NCBI GenBank assembly: GCA_031291075.1
Contig: JARLJS010000151.1
Coordinates: 1-64,000, forward strand
Direction: 5' to 3'
DNA length: 64,000 nt
DNA from: Nevskia sp.
GTDB taxonomy: Bacteria > Pseudomonadota > Gammaproteobacteria > Nevskiales > Nevskiaceae
Part shown: piece by piece, positions 54,182 to 62,184 of the stretch
How the letters are laid out: each line of letters begins with the position of its first letter
How positions within the stretch are numbered: the stretch's first letter is position 1
The notes under the pieces: generated by a model
What the model saw: the letters and a program-made list of their open reading frames with translations, nothing else
What the model was told of the DNA's origin: nothing
Databases searched by the model: none
Program-made: the position numbers and the translations under genes

Positions 54182-55021
54182 TCAGGACGACATCGCCCGC
54201 GCCCGCGCCTCCATGATCTCCTTCAGGTGATTCACCGGATCGCCGGCGGTGATGCCGCCATCGACGGGGAGCACGATGCCGGTCACCTGGGCCGCCCGCT
54301 GGCTGGCGAGGAACAGGACCACCTGCGCCACGTCCTCGGGGGTGCCGTGGCGCTTGAGCGGCTGGTTGGAATCCATGACCGGGCTTACCGCCGCCTTGAC
54401 GCGCGCCACCGTTTCCTCCGACATGCCGGGTTCGGCGAACGCCGTCAGCTGCGTGCGGATATGCCCCGGTGCCAGGCAGTTGACCCTGATTCCGTATTCG
54501 GCGAAGTCGATGGCGATTGATTTGCTGAACAGGATCACCGCGGCCTTGGAGGCCCGGTAGCTCATCAGGGCGTGGCCGGGCAGGATCCCTGCGATGGAGG
54601 CGTTGTTGATGATGACGCCGCCGCCGTGCCTGGACATGTGGCGGGCCGCGTTCTGGCTGCCGGCCATGACACCGAACAGGTTGATGCCTATGACCCGGCT
54701 GAAGTCCTTCAGGTCGTCGTCCAGGAAGCGGTCGTACATGGTGCCGGCGATCCCGGCGTTGTTGAACATGATGTGCAGCCCGCCGAAGCGGTCCACCGCG
54801 AAGTCGACCAGCGTCTTCACCTCGTCGGCATTGGCCACGTCGGTGCGCTTGAAAACGGCGGCCTCGCCCAGTCGCGTGGCGAGCGCCTCGCCCCGCTCGG
54901 CATCCACGTCGGCGATCACCACCCGTGCCCCGTGCTTGACGAACAGCTCGGCGGTCGCGCTGCCGATGCCGCCCGTCCCGCCGGTGATGATGGCGACTTT
55001 GCCGGAGAGTTCCTGCTCCAC
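54182..55021 (-). CDS. Short-chain dehydrogenase/reductase
   Basis: The 279-residue classical SDR has ITGGTGGIGSATAELFVKHGA (Rossmann glycines), NNAGIAG, the catalytic serine in INNASIAG, YRASK (Tyr/Lys) and GTPEDVAQVVLFLASQRAAQVTG near the end. GTG 55021 has GGAGA upstream. It probably oxidises a hydroxyl made by the P450 located 76 bp upstream. Confidence 0.93.
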   Translation of the reverse strand: MEQELSGKVAIITGGTGGIGSATAELFVKHGARVVIADVDAERGEALATRLGEAAVFKRTDVANADEVKTLVDFAVDRFGGLHIMFNNAGIAGTMYDRFLDDDLKDFSRVIGINLFGVMAGSQNAARHMSRHGGGVIINNASIAGILPGHALMSYRASKAAVILFSKSIAIDFAEYGIRVNCLAPGHIRTQLTAFAEPGMSEETVARVKAAVSPVMDSNQPLKRHGTPEDVAQVVLFLASQRAAQVTGIVLPVDGGITAGDPVNHLKEIMEARARAMSS

Positions 55022-55097
55022 TGATGATCTCCGAATGGGTTGTCGTGGGTCTGGCGCGAAAGGCCTGCGCCGGGATGCCGGGGTCCGTGCGTTGCGG

Positions 55098-56417
55098 CTA
55101 CTGCCGCCGCGACAGGGTCAGGGGCAGCGACTGGATCGAATGGGTGGCCACGGTGGGCAGGTACCGGATCTGCTCGACTGGCACGGCGAGCCGGATCTGG
55201 CCCAGCCGCTTGACGATCTCCCTGGCCGCGACCTTGATCTCCATGCGGGCCAGGGAGGCGCCGACGCAGCGGTGGATGCCGACGCCGAAGGCCACGTGCG
55301 AGCTGAGGTTGCCGCGATTCAGGTCGACCTCGCGCGGGCAGGTGAAGTGCGTCTCGTCGTCGTTGCCGGAGGCGTACAGCACCAGCAGGTGCGCGTGCTC
55401 GGGCAGCTTGCGTCCGCCCAGCTCGACCTCGCGCGTCGTCATCTTGGCCAGCCCGCGGACCGGCGGCGCGACCCGCAGCAGCTCCTCGACGAAGCGGTTG
55501 AGCAGGCGATCGTCGGCAGCCGAGCCCTGCAGGGCCTTGGCGACCTCGGGCCGGGTGGCCAGGATGAACAGCAGGTTGCCGATGGCCGTGGCGGTGGTGT
55601 CGTTGCCGGCGATGATCAGGGCGCGGATCAGCGACACCGCCTCGGCAAAGCTCAGCTTGCCGCCGTCGTCGGTGTGCGCATGCACCAGGTCCGAGATCAT
55701 ATCCTCGCGCGGCGCCGCCTCGCGCTGCTTCATCTGCTCGATGATGAAGTTCTGCAGCTCGCAGATCTGCCTGGCGTTGTCGATCATCTGTTCGCGGTTT
55801 TGCATGCGGCCGATCTGGGCCGTCACCGCGGCGGACCAGCCTTTGATCTTGTCGGCGCTGAAGTGGCTCAAGCCGAGCTGCTCGCAGATCACCGAGATGG
55901 TCAGGGGGATGGCGAAATCGTTCACCCCGTCGACCACCCTGCCTCCGGCCGCCTGGTCGGCGAGCTTTTCGACGAAGCCGGCGATGATGGTGGTGATCCC
56001 GGGCTCCAGGCTCGCCACGCGGTGCGCCGTAAAGGCCTTCTCCAGCAGCCGCCGCACGCGGGTGTGTGCAGGCGGATCGTCCTTGATCACGTCGGGGAAA
56101 AAGCCGCCGCCCTCGCGCTCGAGGATCTCCTTGAACTCGGCGAAGAAGCCGCTGGCGTACTGGGCGGCGTAGCCGTGCTTGTCGGAGTAGGTCAACGGGT
56201 CGCGCAGAACGGTGACGATGTCCTCGTAGCGCGACACCAGCCACATGCCGAGCTTTTCGTCATAGTGGACGGGATCTTCCCTGCGCATCGCCTGATAAAA
56301 CGCATTGGGGTGCGCCTGGATCTCCGGCTGGGTCAACGATGACCCGGCCAGGTCGAAGAGGCTGCCGCCCGATGCGGGGCAGGCCGTAGCTTGCGTTTCA
56401 GCGTTACTCTGCCCCAT
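55098..56417 (-). CDS. Cytochrome P450 (second)
   Basis: The 439-residue class I P450 has ALIIAGNDTTATAIG (I-helix A-G-N-D-T-T), EELLRVAPPVRGL (ExxR), and heme loop FGVGIHRCVGASLARMEIK. It differs clearly from the P450 at 21863 (A-G-L-D-T and other loops). ATG 56417 follows the AraC gene by 13 bp, so it is likely under that regulator's control. The nearby ferredoxin (53655) is its likely electron donor; a reductase is missing from the window. Confidence 0.95.
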   Translation of the reverse strand: MGQSNAETQATACPASGGSLFDLAGSSLTQPEIQAHPNAFYQAMRREDPVHYDEKLGMWLVSRYEDIVTVLRDPLTYSDKHGYAAQYASGFFAEFKEILEREGGGFFPDVIKDDPPAHTRVRRLLEKAFTAHRVASLEPGITTIIAGFVEKLADQAAGGRVVDGVNDFAIPLTISVICEQLGLSHFSADKIKGWSAAVTAQIGRMQNREQMIDNARQICELQNFIIEQMKQREAAPREDMISDLVHAHTDDGGKLSFAEAVSLIRALIIAGNDTTATAIGNLLFILATRPEVAKALQGSAADDRLLNRFVEELLRVAPPVRGLAKMTTREVELGGRKLPEHAHLLVLYASGNDDETHFTCPREVDLNRGNLSSHVAFGVGIHRCVGASLARMEIKVAAREIVKRLGQIRLAVPVEQIRYLPTVATHSIQSLPLTLSRRQ

Positions 56418-56430
56418 GGAGGACTCCGTT

Positions 56431-57450
56431 CTAGTGGGATGATTCGGCGCCGGACGCGGCCTGCCCGGCCGGGCCCGGTCCTGCCACGGAGGTGCCGCAG
56501 GCGCGGTAGCGGCGCGGATTGACGTGAAAGGTGCGCTTGAACATGCGGCTGAAGTGCGCCGGGCTTTTGAAGCCCACGCGGTAGGCGATCTGGCTGATCG
56601 ACGCTTCGCCTGGCTTGGAACGGGTCAGCCAGTCGCGGGCGATGGCGAGGCGCTTGTCCCACACCAGCGTAGAGAAGGGTGTCCCATGCAGCTTGAGCAG
56701 CAGCGACAGGTAACGGGGCGAAATACCGCAGCCCTTGGCGACGGTGGCGATGCTCAGCTTGGGGTCCGACACGTGCACGTCGATGTAGCGCAGCACGTCC
56801 TGCAAACGTTTTTCTGACAGCGACAGCCGTGCCGGCCCGTCCATGCCGCGGCATTTGATCGCTTCGCTCAGTACCAGCAGGCTGCTGTCGAGCAGCGCCT
56901 CGGCGATATGGTCGGCGAGTTCGCCGGTATCCTCGAACAGGTCCGACAGCAGCCGTTCGGCGATGGCGAAGTCGCGCCCCTGGGCGTGCATGCAGAACCC
57001 AGGCGTCAGGTCGTAGGGCAGGAAGCGCCGCAGGACGTGGGTGGGGACGATGACGTGCAGCACCTCGTGCACCGAGTCCGCGTCGGTCAGGCATTCGATC
57101 GCGAACGGTGTCATGGACTGGGTGATGGCGAAATCGCCTGGTTGGGCGACGGTGTGGCCGCGCTGGTGCGATACGCAGAGGCGTCCGCGCTTGACGAACC
57201 ACAGCACCGCCACGTCGGTGGCGTCCTGCTGGATATGCGGCCACGCGCGCCGGAAGAACAGGCGTGTCTTGGACCGCAGGCGGATGATCGAACAGGTGCC
57301 GACGGCCTTGCGCTCGGCGCGCACGTCGATGACCGAGCCAGGATCGATCGTGTAGTCGCCCAGGTAGTACTCCTGGTTCCTGGTCCCGCGGAAAGCGGTT
57401 TGACAGTCGCGATAGTTGCGCTTGTCGAATGCAAACAGCGTCTCGGCCAC
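56431..57450 (-). CDS. AraC-family transcriptional activator
   Basis: The 339-residue regulator starts at GTG 57450 after GGAGGAGG. The N-terminal half is an AraC-binding-like cupin domain with IECLTDADSVHEVLHVIVPT. The C-terminal DNA-binding domain has LQDVLRYIDVHVSDPKLSIATVAKGCGISPRYLSLLLKLHG (first helix-turn-helix) and ASISQIAYRVGFKSPAHFSRMFKRTFHVNPRRYR (second). It probably activates the P450/SDR unit and perhaps neighbouring operons. Confidence 0.93.
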   Translation of the reverse strand: MAETLFAFDKRNYRDCQTAFRGTRNQEYYLGDYTIDPGSVIDVRAERKAVGTCSIIRLRSKTRLFFRRAWPHIQQDATDVAVLWFVKRGRLCVSHQRGHTVAQPGDFAITQSMTPFAIECLTDADSVHEVLHVIVPTHVLRRFLPYDLTPGFCMHAQGRDFAIAERLLSDLFEDTGELADHIAEALLDSSLLVLSEAIKCRGMDGPARLSLSEKRLQDVLRYIDVHVSDPKLSIATVAKGCGISPRYLSLLLKLHGTPFSTLVWDKRLAIARDWLTRSKPGEASISQIAYRVGFKSPAHFSRMFKRTFHVNPRRYRACGTSVAGPGPAGQAASGAESSH

Positions 57451-57697
57451 CTTTGTGCCTCCTCCGATTCAGGGCGTGCAGGGCGCCGCTCCTGCTCGCC
57501 GCGGCCCAGGTGCCCGCTGCGCTTGAAACGCCGGGCCTTTGGCCTGGAATCCCAAGCCGTGCATCGATCGACATTATCCTCGCGATTGCCCGGGCGATCC
57601 CCGCAATTTGCGCGGGGCCATCTACATTTGGCGCACTGCGGACGGGTGCCCTGGACCGCCGAGAACCGGCGCAAAACGACGATCGGCAGGACTGCCG

Positions 57698-58903
57698 TCA
57701 GCGTGTGACGCCTGCGTCGGCGAAGCCTTGCCGTTCGGCTGCGGACAGCCCCAGAAGCTGTCCCAGGACATAGGCGTTGTGTTCGCCCAGGCGCGGCGCG
57801 GCATCGGCGATGGAGGCCTCTCCGGTCATGCTCCAGCCGGGGCCGACGACGGTGCGGGTATCGCCATCCCGGTCGCTGACGGTGCGGTAGAACTGCCGGG
57901 CCCACAGCTGCGGATCGGCGACCAGGTCCACCGAGCTCTGGCTTTTCGCGGCGGCGATGCCGCGCGCCTGCAGCCGCCCGGCAAGATCCTGGGCGTCTTG
58001 GCTGGCGGTCCAGGCCGCCAGCAGGCGATCCAGTTCGGGCTCGCGGGCCTTGCGCGCCGCGAGGGTCCTGAAATCCGGGTGCTGCGCCAGCTCGGGCCTG
58101 GCCATGACCTCGGCCAGGGCCGACCAGGCCGGATCGGAGGCGACGGCAATGCTGATCCACTGCTGTTCACGGCATGGATAGACCCCATGGGGCGCCATCT
58201 CCGGATGGCGGTTGCCTTCGCAGCGCTGCACCGTCCCGTTCAGGGTGTAGTCCATCACCGTGTCGCCGATCATGCTGGTCATGCTTTCGACGGCCGATAC
58301 GTCGATGTACTGGCCGACGCCGGTGCGACGGCGATGCAGCAGGGCCACCATCGTGGCGTAAGCGGCCGCTGTGCCGTAGGTGGAATCGCCGTAGCGCACG
58401 TTCATGCCGCCGGGTGCTTCTCCCTCGTAACCGACCAGTGCGCTCAGGCCGCCGAGCGCCGCGAAGCAGGGGGCGTAGCCGGTCTGGTAGCTCAGCGGCC
58501 CCTCGCTGCCGTACATGCCCATGGAGACGTAGACGATGTCGGGTTTGGCGGACTTCACGGTGTCGTAGCCCAGGCCCAGTCTCTTCACGGCTCCGGGCCG
58601 CAGGTTTTCGATGACCACGTCGGACTTGCCCAGCAGCGCGAGAATCAGCCCGACCCCCTCCTTGGTCTTCATGTCGATCTGGACGCTCAGCTTCTGCGGA
58701 TTGACCGCCTGGAAGCCCGGCGCCTTGTCGATGTCCGCAACCCCGTAGGTCCGCGTGACATCGAGTGATTCACGGCTCTCCACGCGGATGACCTCGGCTC
58801 CCAGGAAGGCCAGCAGCTTGCCCGTGTAAGGGCCGGCCCAGACCTTGGTGAGCTCAATGACCCGCACGCCCTGCAAGGGTCCGCCGCGCGCAGCCGGGCT
58901 CAT
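57698..58903 (-). CDS. Family III CoA transferase, catalytic-type subunit
   Basis: The 401-residue CaiB/BaiF-type transferase starts at ATG 58903, inside the stop of the second transferase (ATGA overlap). GVRVIELTKVWAGPYTGKLLAFLGAEVIRVE and NVRYGDSTYGTAAAYATMVALLHRR, with GVGQYIDVS, are typical. The aspartate in R-Y-G-D-S fits the catalytic Asp that forms the enzyme anhydride. Paired with the gene at 58900. Confidence 0.9.
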   Translation of the reverse strand: MSPAARGGPLQGVRVIELTKVWAGPYTGKLLAFLGAEVIRVESRESLDVTRTYGVADIDKAPGFQAVNPQKLSVQIDMKTKEGVGLILALLGKSDVVIENLRPGAVKRLGLGYDTVKSAKPDIVYVSMGMYGSEGPLSYQTGYAPCFAALGGLSALVGYEGEAPGGMNVRYGDSTYGTAAAYATMVALLHRRRTGVGQYIDVSAVESMTSMIGDTVMDYTLNGTVQRCEGNRHPEMAPHGVYPCREQQWISIAVASDPAWSALAEVMARPELAQHPDFRTLAARKAREPELDRLLAAWTASQDAQDLAGRLQARGIAAAKSQSSVDLVADPQLWARQFYRTVSDRDGDTRTVVGPGWSMTGEASIADAAPRLGEHNAYVLGQLLGLSAAERQGFADAGVTR

Positions 58904-60078
58904 GATCCGAGCCCCTGCGCGCCGGAGAGCCCGCTCACCGGCTCGCCGAGGCGGGGCGCCGGCGTGTGCAAGGCCGCAGGTGTTACGCTGAGCTTGTAAG
59001 GTACGGTCGGATAGCGCCCGGGACCCTGCGCGGGATGGGTGAGCGGAACGAAAAAGCCGCGATGCCGGTATTGCGGCGAAGCCTCCAGGTCGCGGGCGTT
59101 GTTGACCGCCACCAGCGTGAGCCCGAGTTCCTGGGCCCTTTGCGCCGCCTCGTGCTTGTCCTGGGTCCTGAGCCAGTCTCCAATGTGATGCCTGACCTGG
59201 GCGACGCGTTCGGGCGTGCATTCGCGTTCGAGCCAGCGTTCGGGGAAGGCGCGCATCCACTGCGGATGGCCGAGCAGCTTGCCCAGCGCGTCCCAGTGGG
59301 CCGGCGCCGACATCCAGATGTAGCAGTAGCCGTCGCGGCAGGGAAAGATACTGGCCGGCCCGAACAGGTCGAAGGCGCTGCGCTGTGGGCTCACATCCAT
59401 GTCGCCGGATACCATCTGTCCGAGCACGTAATCGATGCGCGACGCCAGCACCTGCTGTTTCGACACGTCGATGAAGCGGCCGTGGCCGGTGACGTCGCGC
59501 TCGTAGAGGGCCGCGACCACGCACAGCGCGGCATCCAGCGCCGCTTCGTAGCTGGGCAGGAAGCGGCCCGGTCCCTTCAATGGCGGCCTGCGCTCGTCGG
59601 CCTGGCTGGGCGTGTGATAGCCCCATCCGCTGGCGTGGAAGACGTTCAGGTCCTCGGCATGGCGGCGGTCGTCCGGAGGAGATTGTCCGAACGCGGTGAT
59701 CGAGCACAGCACCAGGTGCGGCCAGCGGGTTTGGAAGGACCGGGGGTCCAGGCCGATGCCGGCAAGCCAGCCGGATGGGTGGTCCTCGATCACCACGTCG
59801 ACGTGCTCGACCAGCTGGAACAGCGCCGCCTGCGCGGCGGGCAACGCAAGGTCAAGCGCGCACGAGCGCTTGTTGGTGTTGAGGTAGGCGAACAGGCCGC
59901 TGTTCTCGCCGGGCCCGCCGTTGGGCGCGAACGGCGCCCGCTGCCGCGTGGGGCTGCCGGTGCCTGGCTTCTCGAGCTTGACCACTTCGGCCCCGAAGTC
60001 GGCCAGGAGCTTGCCGCAGTATTCGCCGCCGACGTCCTCGGCGAGTTCCAGCACCCGGGTTCCGCTCAAGGCCGACAT
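58900..60078 (-). CDS. Family III CoA transferase, likely non-catalytic partner subunit
   Basis: The 392-residue CaiB-like protein has SGTRVLELAEDVGGEYCGKLLADFGAEVVKLE, NTNKRSCALDLALPA and GHGRFIDVSKQQ. In the stretch aligned to the catalytic Asp of its partner it reads R-F-L-P-S-Y-E-A-A-L-D, with Ser at the expected position, so it may lack the catalytic residue. Heteromeric pairs with one catalytic subunit are known, for example BbsEF of toluene degradation. ATG 60078 follows HyuA by 10 bp. Confidence 0.85.
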   Translation of the reverse strand: MSALSGTRVLELAEDVGGEYCGKLLADFGAEVVKLEKPGTGSPTRQRAPFAPNGGPGENSGLFAYLNTNKRSCALDLALPAAQAALFQLVEHVDVVIEDHPSGWLAGIGLDPRSFQTRWPHLVLCSITAFGQSPPDDRRHAEDLNVFHASGWGYHTPSQADERRPPLKGPGRFLPSYEAALDAALCVVAALYERDVTGHGRFIDVSKQQVLASRIDYVLGQMVSGDMDVSPQRSAFDLFGPASIFPCRDGYCYIWMSAPAHWDALGKLLGHPQWMRAFPERWLERECTPERVAQVRHHIGDWLRTQDKHEAAQRAQELGLTLVAVNNARDLEASPQYRHRGFFVPLTHPAQGPGRYPTVPYKLSVTPAALHTPAPRLGEPVSGLSGAQGLGS

Positions 60079-60088
60079 TCGCGCGTTC

Positions 60089-62173
60089 TCAGCGGGCCGC
60101 TGCGGCGCGGGTCAGCTCGTAGTCGCCGGCGTCGTCGACACGGGCTTTCCAGCCGGGATACACGACGATGGTGGTGAAGGTCTCCTCGATGATCGCGGGT
60201 CCCACCACCTCGTGGCCCGCCTGGAGGCGGCTGCCGCGGAAGATCGGCGTATCCTGGTAGCCGCCGCCGAGATTGGCACGGCGGGTTTTATCCGGCCGTG
60301 CGGCCAGCGCCGGTGTATCGAGGCCCTTGCCGATCACGGGGACGGGCGTGTCGACCGAGGTGGCCAGACGCACGCCGGTCACCTCCGGCGTTTCACCCTC
60401 GCGGATGTGGCCGAATTCCTCCATGTGGCGCTTGTTGAACGCTTCGATGGCAACGGCGCCGATATTGTCGCTGACGAACGACAGGTCGCGCACACCCTGC
60501 TGGCTCTGCATGTCGAAGGTCAGCGCCCAGTTCTGGCCGCGGTAACGCATGTTGAGCTGGTATTTGGCCTCGATCGCATCGGCCGCAAAGCCGGCCTCGG
60601 CAAAGTAACGTTCCGCGCGTTCGCCCAGCTGCATCCACAGCGCCTTGAGCTTCTGCCGATCCAGGCCCAGGGCCGGGGCAATGTATGAGCGTTCCTCGTC
60701 GATACTGGGTTTGGCGGCCAGTGCGCCGAGTGCGGAAAACGCCGGCGATGCCCTGGGCACCAGCACCTTGTCGATGCCGAGGTCCTCGGCCTGGATGGCG
60801 GCGAATACCGGTCCGTTGCCGCCGTAGGCGAGCATCACCATGTCCTTGGGGTCGATGCCTTTGCCGGCCGTGGTCCTGCGCACCGCCTGCGACATGTTCG
60901 CGTTGACCACGCGCCAGCAGTCCAGTGCGGCCTCCTCGGCGCCGTAGCCCATTTGCTCGCCGATGGCCCGGAATGCCTCCTCGACGCCGCGCCGGGTCAG
61001 CGAGAAGCTGCCGCCGGCAAAGCCGCTGTCCGCCGTCAGGATGCCGAGCATCAGCAAGGCATCGGTGATGGTCGGCCGGGTGCCGCCGCGGCCGTAGCAG
61101 ATCGGTCCCGGTTCGGAGCCGGCCGAGGCGGGGCCGACCTCGAGAGCGCCGTTGTCGGCATGGCAGATCGAGCCGCCGCCGGCGCCCAGTGTCTCCACTT
61201 TCACCATCGGCACGCCGATGAGGTAGCGGTGGTGCATGTTCCAGCCGGCCTCGGCCGGGGCGGCGCCGCCAAGCACCACCGACATGTCGTAGGAAGTGCC
61301 GCCCATGTCCACGCACAGCAGGTTCGAATAGCCTTTGGCGGCTCCGACATGGGCCGAACCGATGACGCCGCCCGCCGGGCCCGAAGCCAGCACGCGGATC
61401 GGCGAGCCGGCGATGTATTCACGGGTCATGACGCCGCCGCTGGCCTGCATCACCATCAGGCGGTTGCGGTAGCCGCCATCCTTCAGCCGTGTCACCAGCT
61501 TTTCCAGGTAGGAGGTGACCCGCGGCGCCACGTAGGCATCGACCACCGTGGTGCTGGTGCGGTCGTATTCCGGCGCCCGCGGCAGCACCTGGTGGGACAG
61601 CGAGATGTGCACGCCGGGCATCTCCTCCGCGACGATTTCCGCGACGCGCTGTTCGTGCGCGGGGTTGACGAACGAGAACAGCAGGGAGACCGCTACCGAT
61701 TGCACGTTCTGCTTGCGGAGCTTGCGGCAGCACTCGCGCACCGCGGCCTCGTCCAGCGGCTTGTAGACCGAGCCGTTGGCGAGCATGCGTTCCGGTACGG
61801 TCAGGCGGCGGCGGCGCGGCGTGATCTGCCTGGGAGGCGCCAGGCGCACGTCCCAGATATCCTCCTTGAAGCCGCGGCGGTACTCGATCTCGTCGCGAAA
61901 GCCCTCCGTCGTGATCAGGCCGGTGAGCGCGCCGTTCATCTCGATGAGCGTGTTGTCGGCCACCGTGGTGCCGTGCACGATGGCGTCGCACTTGCCGAGA
62001 AAGCCGGACAGCGGCATTCCTTCGAGCTCCGCCAGCTTGCCGAGGCCGGTCATGACGCCGACCGAGCGGTCTGCGGGCGTGCTCAGGTTTTTGTGGAGCA
62101 CGACTTGCGAGCCCTTGAGCAGCGCGAAGTCGGTGAAGGTGCCGCCGATGTCGATGCCGACGCGATATCCCAC
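60089..62173 (-). CDS. Hydantoinase/oxoprolinase family protein, A subunit
   Basis: The 694-residue protein has the N-terminal ASKHA-type site YRVGIDIGGTFTDFALL, then DAIVHGTTVADNTLIEMNG, LLCVDMGGTSYDMSVVLGG and MLAYGGNGPVFA, all typical of HyuA/AcxA-type subunits. With HyuB it could be a hydantoinase, oxoprolinase or acetone/acetophenone carboxylase-like enzyme; no third carboxylase subunit is seen. GTG 62173 follows HyuB by 11 bp. Confidence 0.9.
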   Translation of the reverse strand: MGYRVGIDIGGTFTDFALLKGSQVVLHKNLSTPADRSVGVMTGLGKLAELEGMPLSGFLGKCDAIVHGTTVADNTLIEMNGALTGLITTEGFRDEIEYRRGFKEDIWDVRLAPPRQITPRRRRLTVPERMLANGSVYKPLDEAAVRECCRKLRKQNVQSVAVSLLFSFVNPAHEQRVAEIVAEEMPGVHISLSHQVLPRAPEYDRTSTTVVDAYVAPRVTSYLEKLVTRLKDGGYRNRLMVMQASGGVMTREYIAGSPIRVLASGPAGGVIGSAHVGAAKGYSNLLCVDMGGTSYDMSVVLGGAAPAEAGWNMHHRYLIGVPMVKVETLGAGGGSICHADNGALEVGPASAGSEPGPICYGRGGTRPTITDALLMLGILTADSGFAGGSFSLTRRGVEEAFRAIGEQMGYGAEEAALDCWRVVNANMSQAVRRTTAGKGIDPKDMVMLAYGGNGPVFAAIQAEDLGIDKVLVPRASPAFSALGALAAKPSIDEERSYIAPALGLDRQKLKALWMQLGERAERYFAEAGFAADAIEAKYQLNMRYRGQNWALTFDMQSQQGVRDLSFVSDNIGAVAIEAFNKRHMEEFGHIREGETPEVTGVRLATSVDTPVPVIGKGLDTPALAARPDKTRRANLGGGYQDTPIFRGSRLQAGHEVVGPAIIEETFTTIVVYPGWKARVDDAGDYELTRAAAAR

Positions 62174-62184
62174 TGGTGCGCTCC

